Source: Bacteroidales bacterium (lineage in GTDB: Bacteria > Bacteroidota > Bacteroidia > Bacteroidales > P3). Taken from it: a DNA stretch of 37,757 nt. Numbering within the stretch: position 1 is the first letter of the stretch; each line of letters begins with the position of its first letter. Position numbers and translations under genes: made by a program. Below are positions 13,951-21,623 of this stretch, in pieces. The DNA lies in NCBI GenBank assembly GCA_016292015.1, contig JAEEZY010000002.1, positions 1 through 37,757 on the forward strand, read 5' to 3'. A model generated the notes under the pieces. It was given only the letters and a program-made list of their open reading frames with translations. It did no database searches and had not been told where the DNA came from.

Positions 13951-14523
13951 ATGGATACAGAATCGCCCCACATTGAGAAGTTAAAGGCTTTAATATCAGA
14001 GTCGGTTATGCGGCCGATGGAAAGTCCAAAAGACTTTGATTGCCTGTACAACACCATCCGAGAGAGGACCAACGAGACCATAGGTCTCAACACACTTCGA
14101 AGGCTGTGGGGATATGTGGAAGGATACCCGACTGTGAGGGAATCGACACTGGATGTACTGAGCCGTTTTGTGGGTTATCCTGACTGGCACACATTTGTGG
14201 CCGACTATTGTGGTGTTGCAGGCACAGAGAGTTCCTGCCGAATTGTGAGTGCGACACTAAACACCGAAGACCTTGCCATGGGGGATGCGGTGGCGATTGA
14301 ATGGAATCCCAACAGGAGGCTTGAGTTGAGGCATGAAGGCATGGGCGTTTTTGAAGTTACAAAAGCCCTAAACTCAAAAATCGTAGCCGGCGACCATTTC
14401 CACTGTGAACGATTCATGATAGGGCAGCCACTTTACATAGACAATCTTGTCCACGACGACCTGCCGCCAAGCCTTTTTGTGGTTGGAAAACAAGGGGGGC
14501 TGACAAAGATTGAAAGGTTGTAA
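13951..14523 (+). CDS. Regulator-like protein divergent from the kinase, 190 aa
   Basis: I chose ATG 13951 (MDTESPHIEKLKALI...); the frame extends upstream only by a GTG inside the -7 box. Residues about 1-88 resemble a Bacteroidetes helical domain: YNTIRERTNETIGLNTLRRLWGY then STLDVLSRFVGYPDWHTFV. The layout suggests DNA binding or adaptor function. Residues about 105-190 look beta-rich (AVAIEWNPNRRLELRHEGMGVFEV, then GDHFHCERFMIGQPLYIDNLV, ending FVVGKQGGLTKIERL). The same type of N-terminal pattern appears in the 103-aa protein at 11423. It probably works with the adjacent kinase. No named family. Confidence 0.7.
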   Translation: MDTESPHIEKLKALISESVMRPMESPKDFDCLYNTIRERTNETIGLNTLRRLWGYVEGYPTVRESTLDVLSRFVGYPDWHTFVADYCGVAGTESSCRIVSATLNTEDLAMGDAVAIEWNPNRRLELRHEGMGVFEVTKALNSKIVAGDHFHCERFMIGQPLYIDNLVHDDLPPSLFVVGKQGGLTKIERL

Positions 14524-14531
14524 ATCTGTTT

Positions 14532-15017
14532 TTACCGTTTGGAATATTCGGCATAGGTGTAAACGATGCCGTTGGTTGGGTCGGTCATTGGTTGTGTCTC
14601 GTTCAGGAGCTGAAACTTACTGAAATCGACTTCGGGGAAGAAGGTGTCGGCAGGGAAATCTTTCTTTATCCAGGTTATATAGAGCTTGTCCACATAGGGC
14701 AGAAACTGGCGATAGACGGTGGCGCCGCCCATGATGAATGTCTCGTTGTCATTAGGTATAATCGCAAGCGCTTCACCGACAGAATGTACAATATCGACAC
14801 CGGGATAGGTGAACGATGTGTCGGTGGTAAGAACTATATTCTGTCGTTTGGGCAGGGGCTTTTGGGGAAGAGAGTCGAAGGTGCGGCGACCCATGATGAC
14901 AGGGTGTCCCGAAGTGAGGGCTTTGAAGTGTTTGAGGTCGTCGGAGAGGTGACACAGGAGGTCGTTGTTGTGGCCGATGGCCATATTGTTTGCGATAGCG
15001 ACTATGATGGAGAGCAT
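14532..15017 (-). CDS. folA: Dihydrofolate reductase
   Basis: It reduces dihydrofolate to tetrahydrofolate with NADPH. The 161-residue product shows MLSIIVAIANNMAIG, the folate-binding acid D27 in LSDDLKHFK, PVIMGRRTFDSLP, and the NADPH-binding FIMGGATVYRQFLP near residue 95. One oddity is that the tryptophan normally at position 22 (LLWHLPEDLKHFK in relatives) is cysteine here (LLCHLSDDLKHFK). The gene follows hydF with a 91-nt gap and is convergent with the gene at 13951, 8 nt away. Confidence 0.95.
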   Translation of the reverse strand: MLSIIVAIANNMAIGHNNDLLCHLSDDLKHFKALTSGHPVIMGRRTFDSLPQKPLPKRQNIVLTTDTSFTYPGVDIVHSVGEALAIIPNDNETFIMGGATVYRQFLPYVDKLYITWIKKDFPADTFFPEVDFSKFQLLNETQPMTDPTNGIVYTYAEYSKR

Positions 15018-15108
15018 TTTTTTCTAATTGAGATTTGAGGATTAGTTCTAATCTGTAAGCTGAGGGGGGTAGGTGGGAAGTTAGTGGTCGGTTGTTGGTT
15101 GTCAGTTG

Positions 15109-16314
15109 TCAGTGTTTGTTGAAGATTTCTGTGGCGCGGTTAAATATTCCGTTGAGATAAGCCAGAGCAAGCCCGTAGTTGGAGACTGGGATGCCGGCAT
15201 TGAGGGCTGGCATGAGGCGTGCGGCAAGTTGCTGACGTGTTATGACACAGCCGCCACATTGGATGACTAGGGAATAGTCGGCAATGTTGTCTGGCAGCGG
15301 TGAGGCTCCGCCCAACACATCGCAGACAATCTTCTTGCCAGTGAATTTGCGAAGCAGTGCTGGCAGTTTCACTCTTCCAATGTCTTCGCAGGTAACATTA
15401 TGTGTACAAGATTCCAGCAGCAACACCTTGTCTCCGTCGTCAAGTTGTGAAATGGATGGAGTCCCTTTCAAATAATCGACGAAGAGCCCCTTGGAACGGG
15501 CTAGCAGGATGCTGAAACTGGTGAGGGAAACCGTCTTTGGTACAATCCCATCGACAGTAGCGAATACCTGGCTGTCTGTCACAACAAGTGCAGGCGGGTG
15601 TTTCAGGTCGTCAAGTAAAGATGCAAGCTCGTTTGGTTGTACCACCAAGGCCTTGGCATGAAGGTCGAGTATGTCACGTAGGACCTGTACCTGTGGCAGT
15701 ATCATCCTCCCTTCCGGGGCAGAGGAGTCGATGGGTGTAACCATCACTATGGTGTCGCCTGGTTCAACTATGCCGTCAAGTATTGACTTGCGTACATACG
15801 ACGATTCGGGGAGCAACGATTTGATTCGTTCGCAGAGTTGGGTGCGTAACCGCTGGTCGTGGATGCTTACGACGAAAAGGTGGTCGGCTCCGTATTTTGC
15901 AGAGAGAAAATCGAGTAGGTGTGTGTCGGGAGCAAAACGGTCGGATTGGGTATATATCAGTAAAAAAGGTTTGCCAGACGATTGGCATGCATCGACAAGA
16001 CGAACCTCATCGAGGTCGAAATTGTTATTGGTGAAGACGATTAATGCCAGATCGACTTCAGGAAGAATGGCAAGTGTTTTCTGAACACGAAGCGAACCCA
16101 GATACCCATCGTCGTCAATACCTGCTGTGTCCACCCACACTACAGGACCGATACCACCGATTTCCATTGTTTTTTTCACAGGGTCGGTGGTTGTGCCAGC
16201 TTCGGCTGAGACGATGGAAACTGTCTGTCCGGTCAGAAAGTTGACAAGTGAACTCTTGCCATAGTTGCGTCGGCCAAAAAGACCAATGCGTGGTTTTGAT
16301 TCGGAGCCCTTCAT
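15109..16314 (-). CDS. hydF: [FeFe]-hydrogenase H-cluster maturation GTPase HydF
   Basis: HydF is the scaffold on which the di-iron subcluster is assembled before transfer to the hydrogenase. The 401-residue product has a GTPase domain with P-loop GRRNYGKSSL, the switch region GTTTDP, and the G3 motif DTAG. The C-terminal iron-sulfur part carries CTHN (about residue 307) and CGGC (about residue 357), the expected cysteine ligands. Length is normal. HydE, HydG and the hydrogenase are not in the window. It indicates anaerobic hydrogen metabolism. Confidence 0.93.
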   Translation of the reverse strand: MKGSESKPRIGLFGRRNYGKSSLVNFLTGQTVSIVSAEAGTTTDPVKKTMEIGGIGPVVWVDTAGIDDDGYLGSLRVQKTLAILPEVDLALIVFTNNNFDLDEVRLVDACQSSGKPFLLIYTQSDRFAPDTHLLDFLSAKYGADHLFVVSIHDQRLRTQLCERIKSLLPESSYVRKSILDGIVEPGDTIVMVTPIDSSAPEGRMILPQVQVLRDILDLHAKALVVQPNELASLLDDLKHPPALVVTDSQVFATVDGIVPKTVSLTSFSILLARSKGLFVDYLKGTPSISQLDDGDKVLLLESCTHNVTCEDIGRVKLPALLRKFTGKKIVCDVLGGASPLPDNIADYSLVIQCGGCVITRQQLAARLMPALNAGIPVSNYGLALAYLNGIFNRATEIFNKH

Positions 16315-16351
16315 TTCTGGTTTTATAGAGACTCAAATTAAAGCGTGAAAG

Positions 16352-16384
16352 AAAAAAGGCATCCCGCATCAGCGGCGGGATGCC
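16352..16384 (-). terminator. Rho-independent terminator after the small exported protein gene
   Basis: On the minus strand GGCATCCCGC and GCGGGATGCC form a perfect 10-bp stem with a 7-nt loop, directly followed by TTTTTT. It lies 25 nt downstream of the stop at 16410 and upstream of hydF. Confidence 0.88.
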
Positions 16385-16409
16385 CATTCTTCAAGATTGT
16401 TGCAGATGT

Positions 16410-16862
16410 TTATTTCTGTTTCTTGATGATTTTGTAGTTCTTCTCAGCACCCTTGGGCTCAATGAGCTGGAGACGATACTCGCCGGGCTGATAGTTGCTC
16501 ATGTCAACATAGCCGTTGCCACCGTTGATGTAGTTTTTCGAAACGGCCTGGTCGTTAGCGTCATACAGATAGTAGCTGACACCCGAAACACCATTGACAG
16601 TCACTTTCACTTTGTCGGTGCGGCCTTCCTGCTTCACAGTAGCGGCGTTGTCCATAACGGTCACGTTGGCAATGCTCATCTCGCTGATGGTGTAGCTGTA
16701 GGTCTTGGCGGTAGCACCAGCGGTACGGATGGTGGTGTTGGTGTTGGTCTTTTCAGCGTTTCTGACGTTGGTGGTGTTAACGTTTCTCTGAACGGTAGGA
16801 CGCTGTGCGAAAACCATACCTGCGAAAAGAACGAGTGCGGAAAGAATTAAAGCTTTTTTCAT
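16410..16862 (-). CDS. Small exported beta-rich protein, 150 aa
   Basis: The signal peptide MKKALILSALVLFAGMVFA is followed by a low-complexity N-terminal part rich in N, T and R (about 20-50) and a single beta-sandwich-like domain. Its end (GYVDMSNYQPGEYRLQLI...NYKIIKKQK) resembles the end of DUF3244-type and T9SS C-terminal domains, where the pattern is (V/I)D(L/M)S...G.Y.L.(I/L). With only this domain it may be a periplasmic or surface protein. It has its own terminator, so it is probably monocistronic. Confidence 0.7.
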   Translation of the reverse strand: MKKALILSALVLFAGMVFAQRPTVQRNVNTTNVRNAEKTNTNTTIRTAGATAKTYSYTISEMSIANVTVMDNAATVKQEGRTDKVKVTVNGVSGVSYYLYDANDQAVSKNYINGGNGYVDMSNYQPGEYRLQLIEPKGAEKNYKIIKKQK

Positions 16863-17152
16863 AGTTGTAAATTTTTTTGATTTGTTAATTATGTTTATTA
16901 AAAAAGTTTCGTCGTCTGATCTCCTCTCACTTTTCTGACGCTCTCATTTATTAAGTATTGGACTTTCTTATTTTATTGCAAAATTTATTAATTTTTTTTT
17001 CAAGTCCTCTCGGCGAATTGTTTCTTGCCGTTTTTCATTATTTTGGTATTAGATAACGAAAAAAAATTGCAAAAAAAATATAAAATAATTTCAGTGTAGA
17101 TGCAATAATCTAATAGATAGGTAGTTATATTTTGATAAAAAAGTGGTTTGTT

Positions 17153-18286
17153 ATGATGAACAATGTGAATCAGGACATCGTTAGATATGTGGAAGGCAAA
17201 ATTATTCCTCAATATAGCGGTTTTGATCGTGCGCACAATGTCGAACATGCAAAGTCCGTCATTGCAGAGAGTTTACGACTTGCGGCACACTATGACGTTG
17301 ATACTAATATTGTATATGTGGTTGCAGCCTATCATGATATTGGGCTAAAGAACGGGCGTGAGGTTCACCACATCGAATCGGCGAGAATGGTGCGTGAGGA
17401 TGAAAATTTGCGGCGGTGGTTCAGCGAGGACGAAATCAGACTGATTGCCGATGCTGTAGAAGACCACAGGGCTTCAAACACCTGGGAGCCCCGGAGTATA
17501 TATGGGCGCATAGTGGCTGAGGCTGACAGGCATATTGAACCGAATGAAATATTGAGGAGAACGGTCGAGTATGGAGCCGACCATTATCCAGAACTTGGAA
17601 AAGAGCAGCATTGGGAACGTTTTAAAGCACACATGAAAGAGAAGTATGCCGATGGGGGATACCTGAAGTTGTATTTACCAGAATCTGAAAATGCAAAAAA
17701 GTTGCAGGACTTGCGAACCATTATAGGAGAGGGTGCTTTTTTACGCAAGAAATTTGAGGAATATTATAATGATGTTATGTCGCGTCAGGTGAGGCATGCT
17801 TTAATTGATGATGTCGGAGAAATAATGGCAATGGTTGATTTTTCCAGGAGGTTGATGCGGGCAGAGGGTAATGTGCAGCAGTGGGTGAACGGTTATCCGT
17901 CAGAAGATGCTATAAAAGCCGACATAAAATCAGGGAACGGATATGTTGTAGAAGAAGGGGATGGGAGGATCGTTGGGTATTTTGCGTTCGTTATCGGTGC
18001 CGATCCTACATATCAAAATATATATTGCGGAAAGTGGACTGACGAGGGTGAGGTGTATGGAACAATCCATAGGCTTGCGAAAGCGGAGGGTGCACACAAT
18101 GTGGCAAACCGATGCTTGGAATGGTGCAAGTTGCAAATTGATTACTTGCGTATTGACACGCACAAAGACAACAAAACAATGAAAAAAGTAGCGTCAAAAG
18201 CCGGTTTCGAGTATCGTGGAATTATATATGTTGCCGATGGCACCGAACGCGATGCTTACCAGTGGAAGTCATCGTTTATTGGATAG
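17153..18286 (+). CDS. HD-domain phosphohydrolase fused to a GNAT-like domain
   Basis: I chose ATG 17153 (MMNNVNQDIVRYVEG...); the frame's TTG at 17132 is less likely. Residues about 20-130 form an HD domain: H28 and H32 in RAHNVEHAK, H61-D62 in AAYHDIGL, and D125 in VAEADRHI. Residues about 210-377 resemble a GNAT acetyltransferase: VDFSRRLM...NGYVVEEGDGRIVGYFAFV, then HRLAKAEGAHNVANRCLEWC as a weak acetyl-CoA loop and YLRIDTHKDNKTMKKVASKAGFEYRG as the end of the fold. The HD part probably hydrolyses a phosphate ester or nucleotide. A -7-like TATATTTTG is near 17127. The combination of domains is unusual; the substrate is unknown. Confidence 0.8.
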   Translation: MMNNVNQDIVRYVEGKIIPQYSGFDRAHNVEHAKSVIAESLRLAAHYDVDTNIVYVVAAYHDIGLKNGREVHHIESARMVREDENLRRWFSEDEIRLIADAVEDHRASNTWEPRSIYGRIVAEADRHIEPNEILRRTVEYGADHYPELGKEQHWERFKAHMKEKYADGGYLKLYLPESENAKKLQDLRTIIGEGAFLRKKFEEYYNDVMSRQVRHALIDDVGEIMAMVDFSRRLMRAEGNVQQWVNGYPSEDAIKADIKSGNGYVVEEGDGRIVGYFAFVIGADPTYQNIYCGKWTDEGEVYGTIHRLAKAEGAHNVANRCLEWCKLQIDYLRIDTHKDNKTMKKVASKAGFEYRGIIYVADGTERDAYQWKSSFIG

Positions 18287-18323
18287 ACAGTGGTCGATTC
18301 TGTGCATGTTTTTGATTTTTTTT

Positions 18324-18354
18324 CTTGCAATTAAAAAAAAAATATGTACTTTTG
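18324..18354 (+). promoter_or_regulatory. Promoter of the tRNA-Val pair
   Basis: CTTG (18324-18327), a 19-nt spacer and TACTTTTG (18347-18354) match the Bacteroidetes consensus. It lies about 20 nt before the first tRNA. Confidence 0.7.
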
Positions 18355-18375
18355 CACCCGCTTTCGAGCGAAAAT

Positions 18376-18450
18376 GATCTGTTAGCTCAGTTGGTTTAGA
18401 GCGCTTGCTTGACAGGCAAGAGGTCAACAGTTCAAATCTGTTACAGATCA
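18376..18450 (+). tRNA. tRNA-Val (anticodon GAC)
   Basis: The acceptor GATCTGT pairs with ACAGATC. The D arm is GCTC...GAGC, the anticodon stem CTTGC/GCAAG encloses loop TTGACAG (anticodon GAC), and the T stem AACAG/CTGTT encloses TTCAAAT. The CCA end is not encoded. Confidence 0.93.
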
Positions 18451-18457
18451 CTGAGAG

Positions 18458-18532
18458 GGTCTGTTAGCTCAGTTGGTTTAGAGCGCTTCCTTCACACGGA
18501 AGAGGTCGACAGTTCGAATCTGCCACAGACCA
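18458..18532 (+). tRNA. tRNA-Val (anticodon CAC)
   Basis: The acceptor GGTCTGT pairs with ACAGACC. The anticodon stem CTTCC/GGAAG encloses loop TTCACAC (anticodon CAC). The T arm GACAG-TTCGAAT-CTGCC has one A-C mismatch. It starts 8 nt after the first tRNA and differs from it mainly in the anticodon stem, so the pair is probably a tandem duplication. Confidence 0.92.
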
Positions 18533-18546
18533 CATGGATGAAGGAG

Positions 18547-18573
18547 GAACCACTTTTCAGTGGTTCTTTTTTT
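18547..18573 (+). terminator. Rho-independent terminator after the tRNA pair
   Basis: GAACCACT and AGTGGTTC form an 8-bp stem followed by TTTTTTT, about 15 nt after the second tRNA. Confidence 0.88.
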
Positions 18574-18589
18574 GTGTTAAGGCTTAGCG

Positions 18590-18718
18590 GTTAAGTCATG
18601 GTTAAGTCATGGTTAAGTCGTAGTAAAGTCGTAGTAATGTCGTAGTAATGTCGTGGTAATGTTGTGGTAAAGTCGTGGTAAAGTCGTGGTAAAGTCATGG
18701 TAAAGTCATGGTATTGTA
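18590..18718. repeat. 11-bp tandem repeat array, 11 full units
   Basis: Units of exactly 11 bp run from 18590 (GTTAAGTCATG, GTTAAGTCATG, GTTAAGTCGTA, GTAAAGTCGTA, and so on to GTAAAGTCATG) and end with a partial unit at 18711-18718. Consensus is GTAAAGTCGTG. Neighbouring units are the most similar, as expected from slippage. Confidence 0.95.
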
Positions 18719-18890
18719 GTTTGCTCGTCATGATGAAACGACAAACCTATTCGTACGAAATTTAATATTTCTTTTTTTTACAGTTTCAATCGTTTATCAA
18801 TGGTGCTGAATAATATTAAGATATTTTAACACACCTTGTGACTAATTTAACATTTCGTAGGGTCATTACATAAATGAGGGGGTATGTATT

Positions 18891-18930
18891 GTGATCGCAC
18901 ATGTTTCTTGGAAAACGTGTGCGATATCAC
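18891..18930. repeat. Imperfect inverted repeat
   Basis: GTGATCGCACATGTTT and AAAACGTGTGCGATATCAC pair with a 2-nt bulge and one mismatch. No T-run follows on either strand. It lies 62 nt past the end of the PPDK-like gene on its downstream side. Confidence 0.55.
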
Positions 18931-18992
18931 ATCCCGTCAGAGACCACCAAGATAAAGAGAGAATGTTTTTCTGGGTGCCCGAACGAGCCATT

Positions 18993-21623
18993 CTACAACT
19001 TTCGGAGGCCTTCCACCCGTTCTTTTATCCACGGTTTGGACAAATCGAAAACAGTCTCGATAGGTTGTGACAGTTTTTCGACGAGCAGGTGAGTGTTCTC
19101 CTGATGGTCGAGTTTGTCGAGGGCGAGAGCAATTTCGTGCCAGTCGAAGTCAGCATACAGAAGCGGGACGAAGTTATAGAGGTCGAAATTGCTGATGACC
19201 ATATTGTCGATGCCCTCGGTCTCGATGCGAGAATGGGCACGGGCGAGTTTTATCTCACCCACCTCTTCGAGGACGTGCAGATATTTCTCGTAGAGCACAT
19301 ATTCGTTGAGGAGGAAAGCCACCACCTCGGGCGAGAGGCCTCGCCAAAGTTTTTGAGGCAGAGGACGAGCTACGAAACGGCCCAGCATGAAAGAGCCGGC
19401 ACGGAGGCCGGAGAGGCCCTGTGCAGAGCATACCTGATAGACGCGAGTGAAGAAATCCGCCTTGCGGCTTGAGGAGAGGAGGTCGAAGACACGCGACTGG
19501 TCCTGATGCGAGCCCATCTTGCTGCGCAGCACCTGTTCCACATAGTCGTCGGCATGCACAAGATACCAGTTGTTGACCAGTTCACGCGCCGTTTCCGGTT
19601 GGTTTTGAAGGTCGCAGCGTATTAGACGAGCCAGTTTGTCTATATCGTTGATGTGGTTAGTCTTCTCTGAAGTCACGATATCCTGATAGGTGGCGTAGGC
19701 TTCCTTCATCTGTGCGAAGAATACTTTCTCCTCGTCGGAGAGTTCGACCTGCTGACCCTCGAGGTATTTGGTGAAACGAGCCGGCTTGAAGGCCGCGACA
19801 CCCTTGTATATCGATTGGCGTTTGCTCGAGAGTGTGATGTTTTCAAACTCTTTTATTTCGAGACCCTCGCCGTTGACGAGTGAGTTGCCTTTAAGTCTGA
19901 TACCGTATGAGGTGAGGTTCATGAAAGCCGGAATACCGTAGCCGCGACAGGCGGTGACCACATGGATGGCCGCAGGCGAGAGGCTTAGTATGGCATCCAC
20001 TTCGTTAAGGGTGATAGTGTCCTGAGGCACGAAACGTTCCTGACAGAGACACACGTCATACCCTTTAGCCTTCATCTGGCGAGCGGCGGCTATGCTGAAG
20101 CAGAGCACTGCTGTGATGGCTGTTCGTGGCAGTACGTTGAGCCCTTTCCCGAAAAACTGCAATCGGGAGAGCGAGCGGTCGTCGATAGAGGCCGAGACTA
20201 TCTGTCTCAGGTGATATGGTTTTATCAAGTCAACCACGTCTCCCGCCGTGATAGAGCCGCTTTTGTAAAGGTCGATGGCCGATAGTAGTGCTGCTCGCCC
20301 CGTCATTTCGCTTATGTTGAGTTGTAATACCGAGAACAAGCTGCGCTGACCAGGATACGTTTCCACTGCGAATTCGATGGTTACGGGGCTTTTGTAGCGG
20401 GTTTCGAGTTTTTTCAGTAGCGGGTCGAAATGATATACCGCTGGGAAGTCTGACTTTATCTCATTACGGTCAATATATGCGGAGTCAATCGACGTCACAT
20501 CTCCCGTCATAATTTCCTCGCCGAAGATGTTTCTGTAACTTTCTATCTGGCGCCCCACACCCGTGCGGCTGTGGCGGCTGTATAACACGCCAGGGTATGA
20601 TTGTTCGTTGCCTATCGTCCACACCATCCTCTGCAGTATCAGTGACGGATAGGCCTGCTTGCCCTGCATAAAGGTGAGTATCATATCCTGGTTGGTGATG
20701 AAGAACTGACGAACGTGTTGTGCAATACGAAGCGCCTGAAAATGTGCGTCGTTGAGCAATCTGTTACCCTCGGATGAGACTTTGCTTATGGCCGTTTCCA
20801 TTTCCTCTATGCGGTGCAGTTGCATTTCCTGCGAGAGGCCTATGTTGTTGGTGTCGTACTGCTTGGCAATGCCCAGTACCTCCATGATGGTATGCAGTGT
20901 ACTAAGATACACACGGTTGGCCATTGTCGGTGTATGGCTGCGAAGCAGTGCCTCGTAAGCCTTCCGTGTCACACCGATGTTGAGCAGAGTGGGCATCAGG
21001 CCTGGGATATACTGTGGCATGGCGCAGCGTATGGCGAATACCAGTGGGTTTTGCGAGTCGCCGAGGGTGCTGCCTGTCATGATTTCGAGATTGCGGATTG
21101 CTTTAGACAGAAGTCCTTCGAACAAATCTTCTCGTGGAAATGAAGAAGCTGTGAGTATGCAGAAGTCTGGCACAGGATAGCAGTCTCGCGTGAGGTCGAG
21201 CAGCATGTGTCCTTTGTGGCTTATATGCTGGTCGGCAAAGTCGCCTTGAGAAAGGGTGGTTGTCAGGTATTCGCTCTCGAACAAAGGATTTGCAGCCACA
21301 TAATCGACGCACTCGCGGCGGAAGGCCTCGCGGCGGTCGTCCAGTTCTTCTATGGTGTTGCCGTCGGCCTCGTCAAGCAACATCTTCAGGTAGCGTTCCT
21401 GCTCCTCGCCCGAAAGTCGTAACAGGAGATACATATCATACCATCTCGGCGGATACTCTCGTTTTTCGCCCATCTCGTCATAGTATATGACGGTTCCCGG
21501 TTTGTTGCCCGGCAACGGGTTGTCTGGTGACTCGTTGTCGAAGTCGAATACGTCTCTGCCCTTTTGGGCAAAGAGGCTCTTCATATAGAAATTGGGGTAG
21601 CTTGCGCGGATGAGGAATTTCAT
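18993..21623 (-). CDS. PPDK-like protein with phosphohistidine domain but no PEP barrel, 876 aa
   Basis: Parts of pyruvate phosphate dikinase can be followed in order. HISHKGHMLLDLTRDCYPVPDF (about 133-154) matches the GGKGANLAEM...PVPPGF start. LEIMTGSTLGDSQNPLVFAIRCAMPQYIPGLM (about 179-210) matches LE..TG..FGD..NPLLVSVRSGA...MPGMM. MVWTIGNEQSYPGVLYSRHSRTG (about 333-355) and ERFVPQDTITLNEVDAIL (about 529-546) match later parts. The swivelling phosphohistidine segment AAIHVVTACRGYGIPAF keeps the catalytic His (H554). After about 600 there is no PEP/pyruvate TIM barrel, only a helical region of about 270 residues. An N-terminal extension of about 130 residues is also extra. It cannot make PEP alone; it may transfer phosphate to another protein. 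It overlaps the LysE-like gene by 4 nt. Confidence 0.75.
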   Translation of the reverse strand: MKFLIRASYPNFYMKSLFAQKGRDVFDFDNESPDNPLPGNKPGTVIYYDEMGEKREYPPRWYDMYLLLRLSGEEQERYLKMLLDEADGNTIEELDDRREAFRRECVDYVAANPLFESEYLTTTLSQGDFADQHISHKGHMLLDLTRDCYPVPDFCILTASSFPREDLFEGLLSKAIRNLEIMTGSTLGDSQNPLVFAIRCAMPQYIPGLMPTLLNIGVTRKAYEALLRSHTPTMANRVYLSTLHTIMEVLGIAKQYDTNNIGLSQEMQLHRIEEMETAISKVSSEGNRLLNDAHFQALRIAQHVRQFFITNQDMILTFMQGKQAYPSLILQRMVWTIGNEQSYPGVLYSRHSRTGVGRQIESYRNIFGEEIMTGDVTSIDSAYIDRNEIKSDFPAVYHFDPLLKKLETRYKSPVTIEFAVETYPGQRSLFSVLQLNISEMTGRAALLSAIDLYKSGSITAGDVVDLIKPYHLRQIVSASIDDRSLSRLQFFGKGLNVLPRTAITAVLCFSIAAARQMKAKGYDVCLCQERFVPQDTITLNEVDAILSLSPAAIHVVTACRGYGIPAFMNLTSYGIRLKGNSLVNGEGLEIKEFENITLSSKRQSIYKGVAAFKPARFTKYLEGQQVELSDEEKVFFAQMKEAYATYQDIVTSEKTNHINDIDKLARLIRCDLQNQPETARELVNNWYLVHADDYVEQVLRSKMGSHQDQSRVFDLLSSSRKADFFTRVYQVCSAQGLSGLRAGSFMLGRFVARPLPQKLWRGLSPEVVAFLLNEYVLYEKYLHVLEEVGEIKLARAHSRIETEGIDNMVISNFDLYNFVPLLYADFDWHEIALALDKLDHQENTHLLVEKLSQPIETVFDLSKPWIKERVEGLRKL

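Larger units (their letters stand above)
18533..18992. other. Non-coding interval after the tRNAs
   Basis: About 460 nt without a gene. It holds the tRNA terminator (18547-18573), the 11-bp tandem repeat array (18590-18718) and an imperfect inverted repeat (18891-18930). The stretch 18720-18890 is A+T-rich with nothing I can assign. Confidence 0.65.

Noticed and set aside
18590..18718. CRISPR array
   Set aside because: The units are 11 bp with no spacers and no cas genes, so it is a simple tandem repeat.
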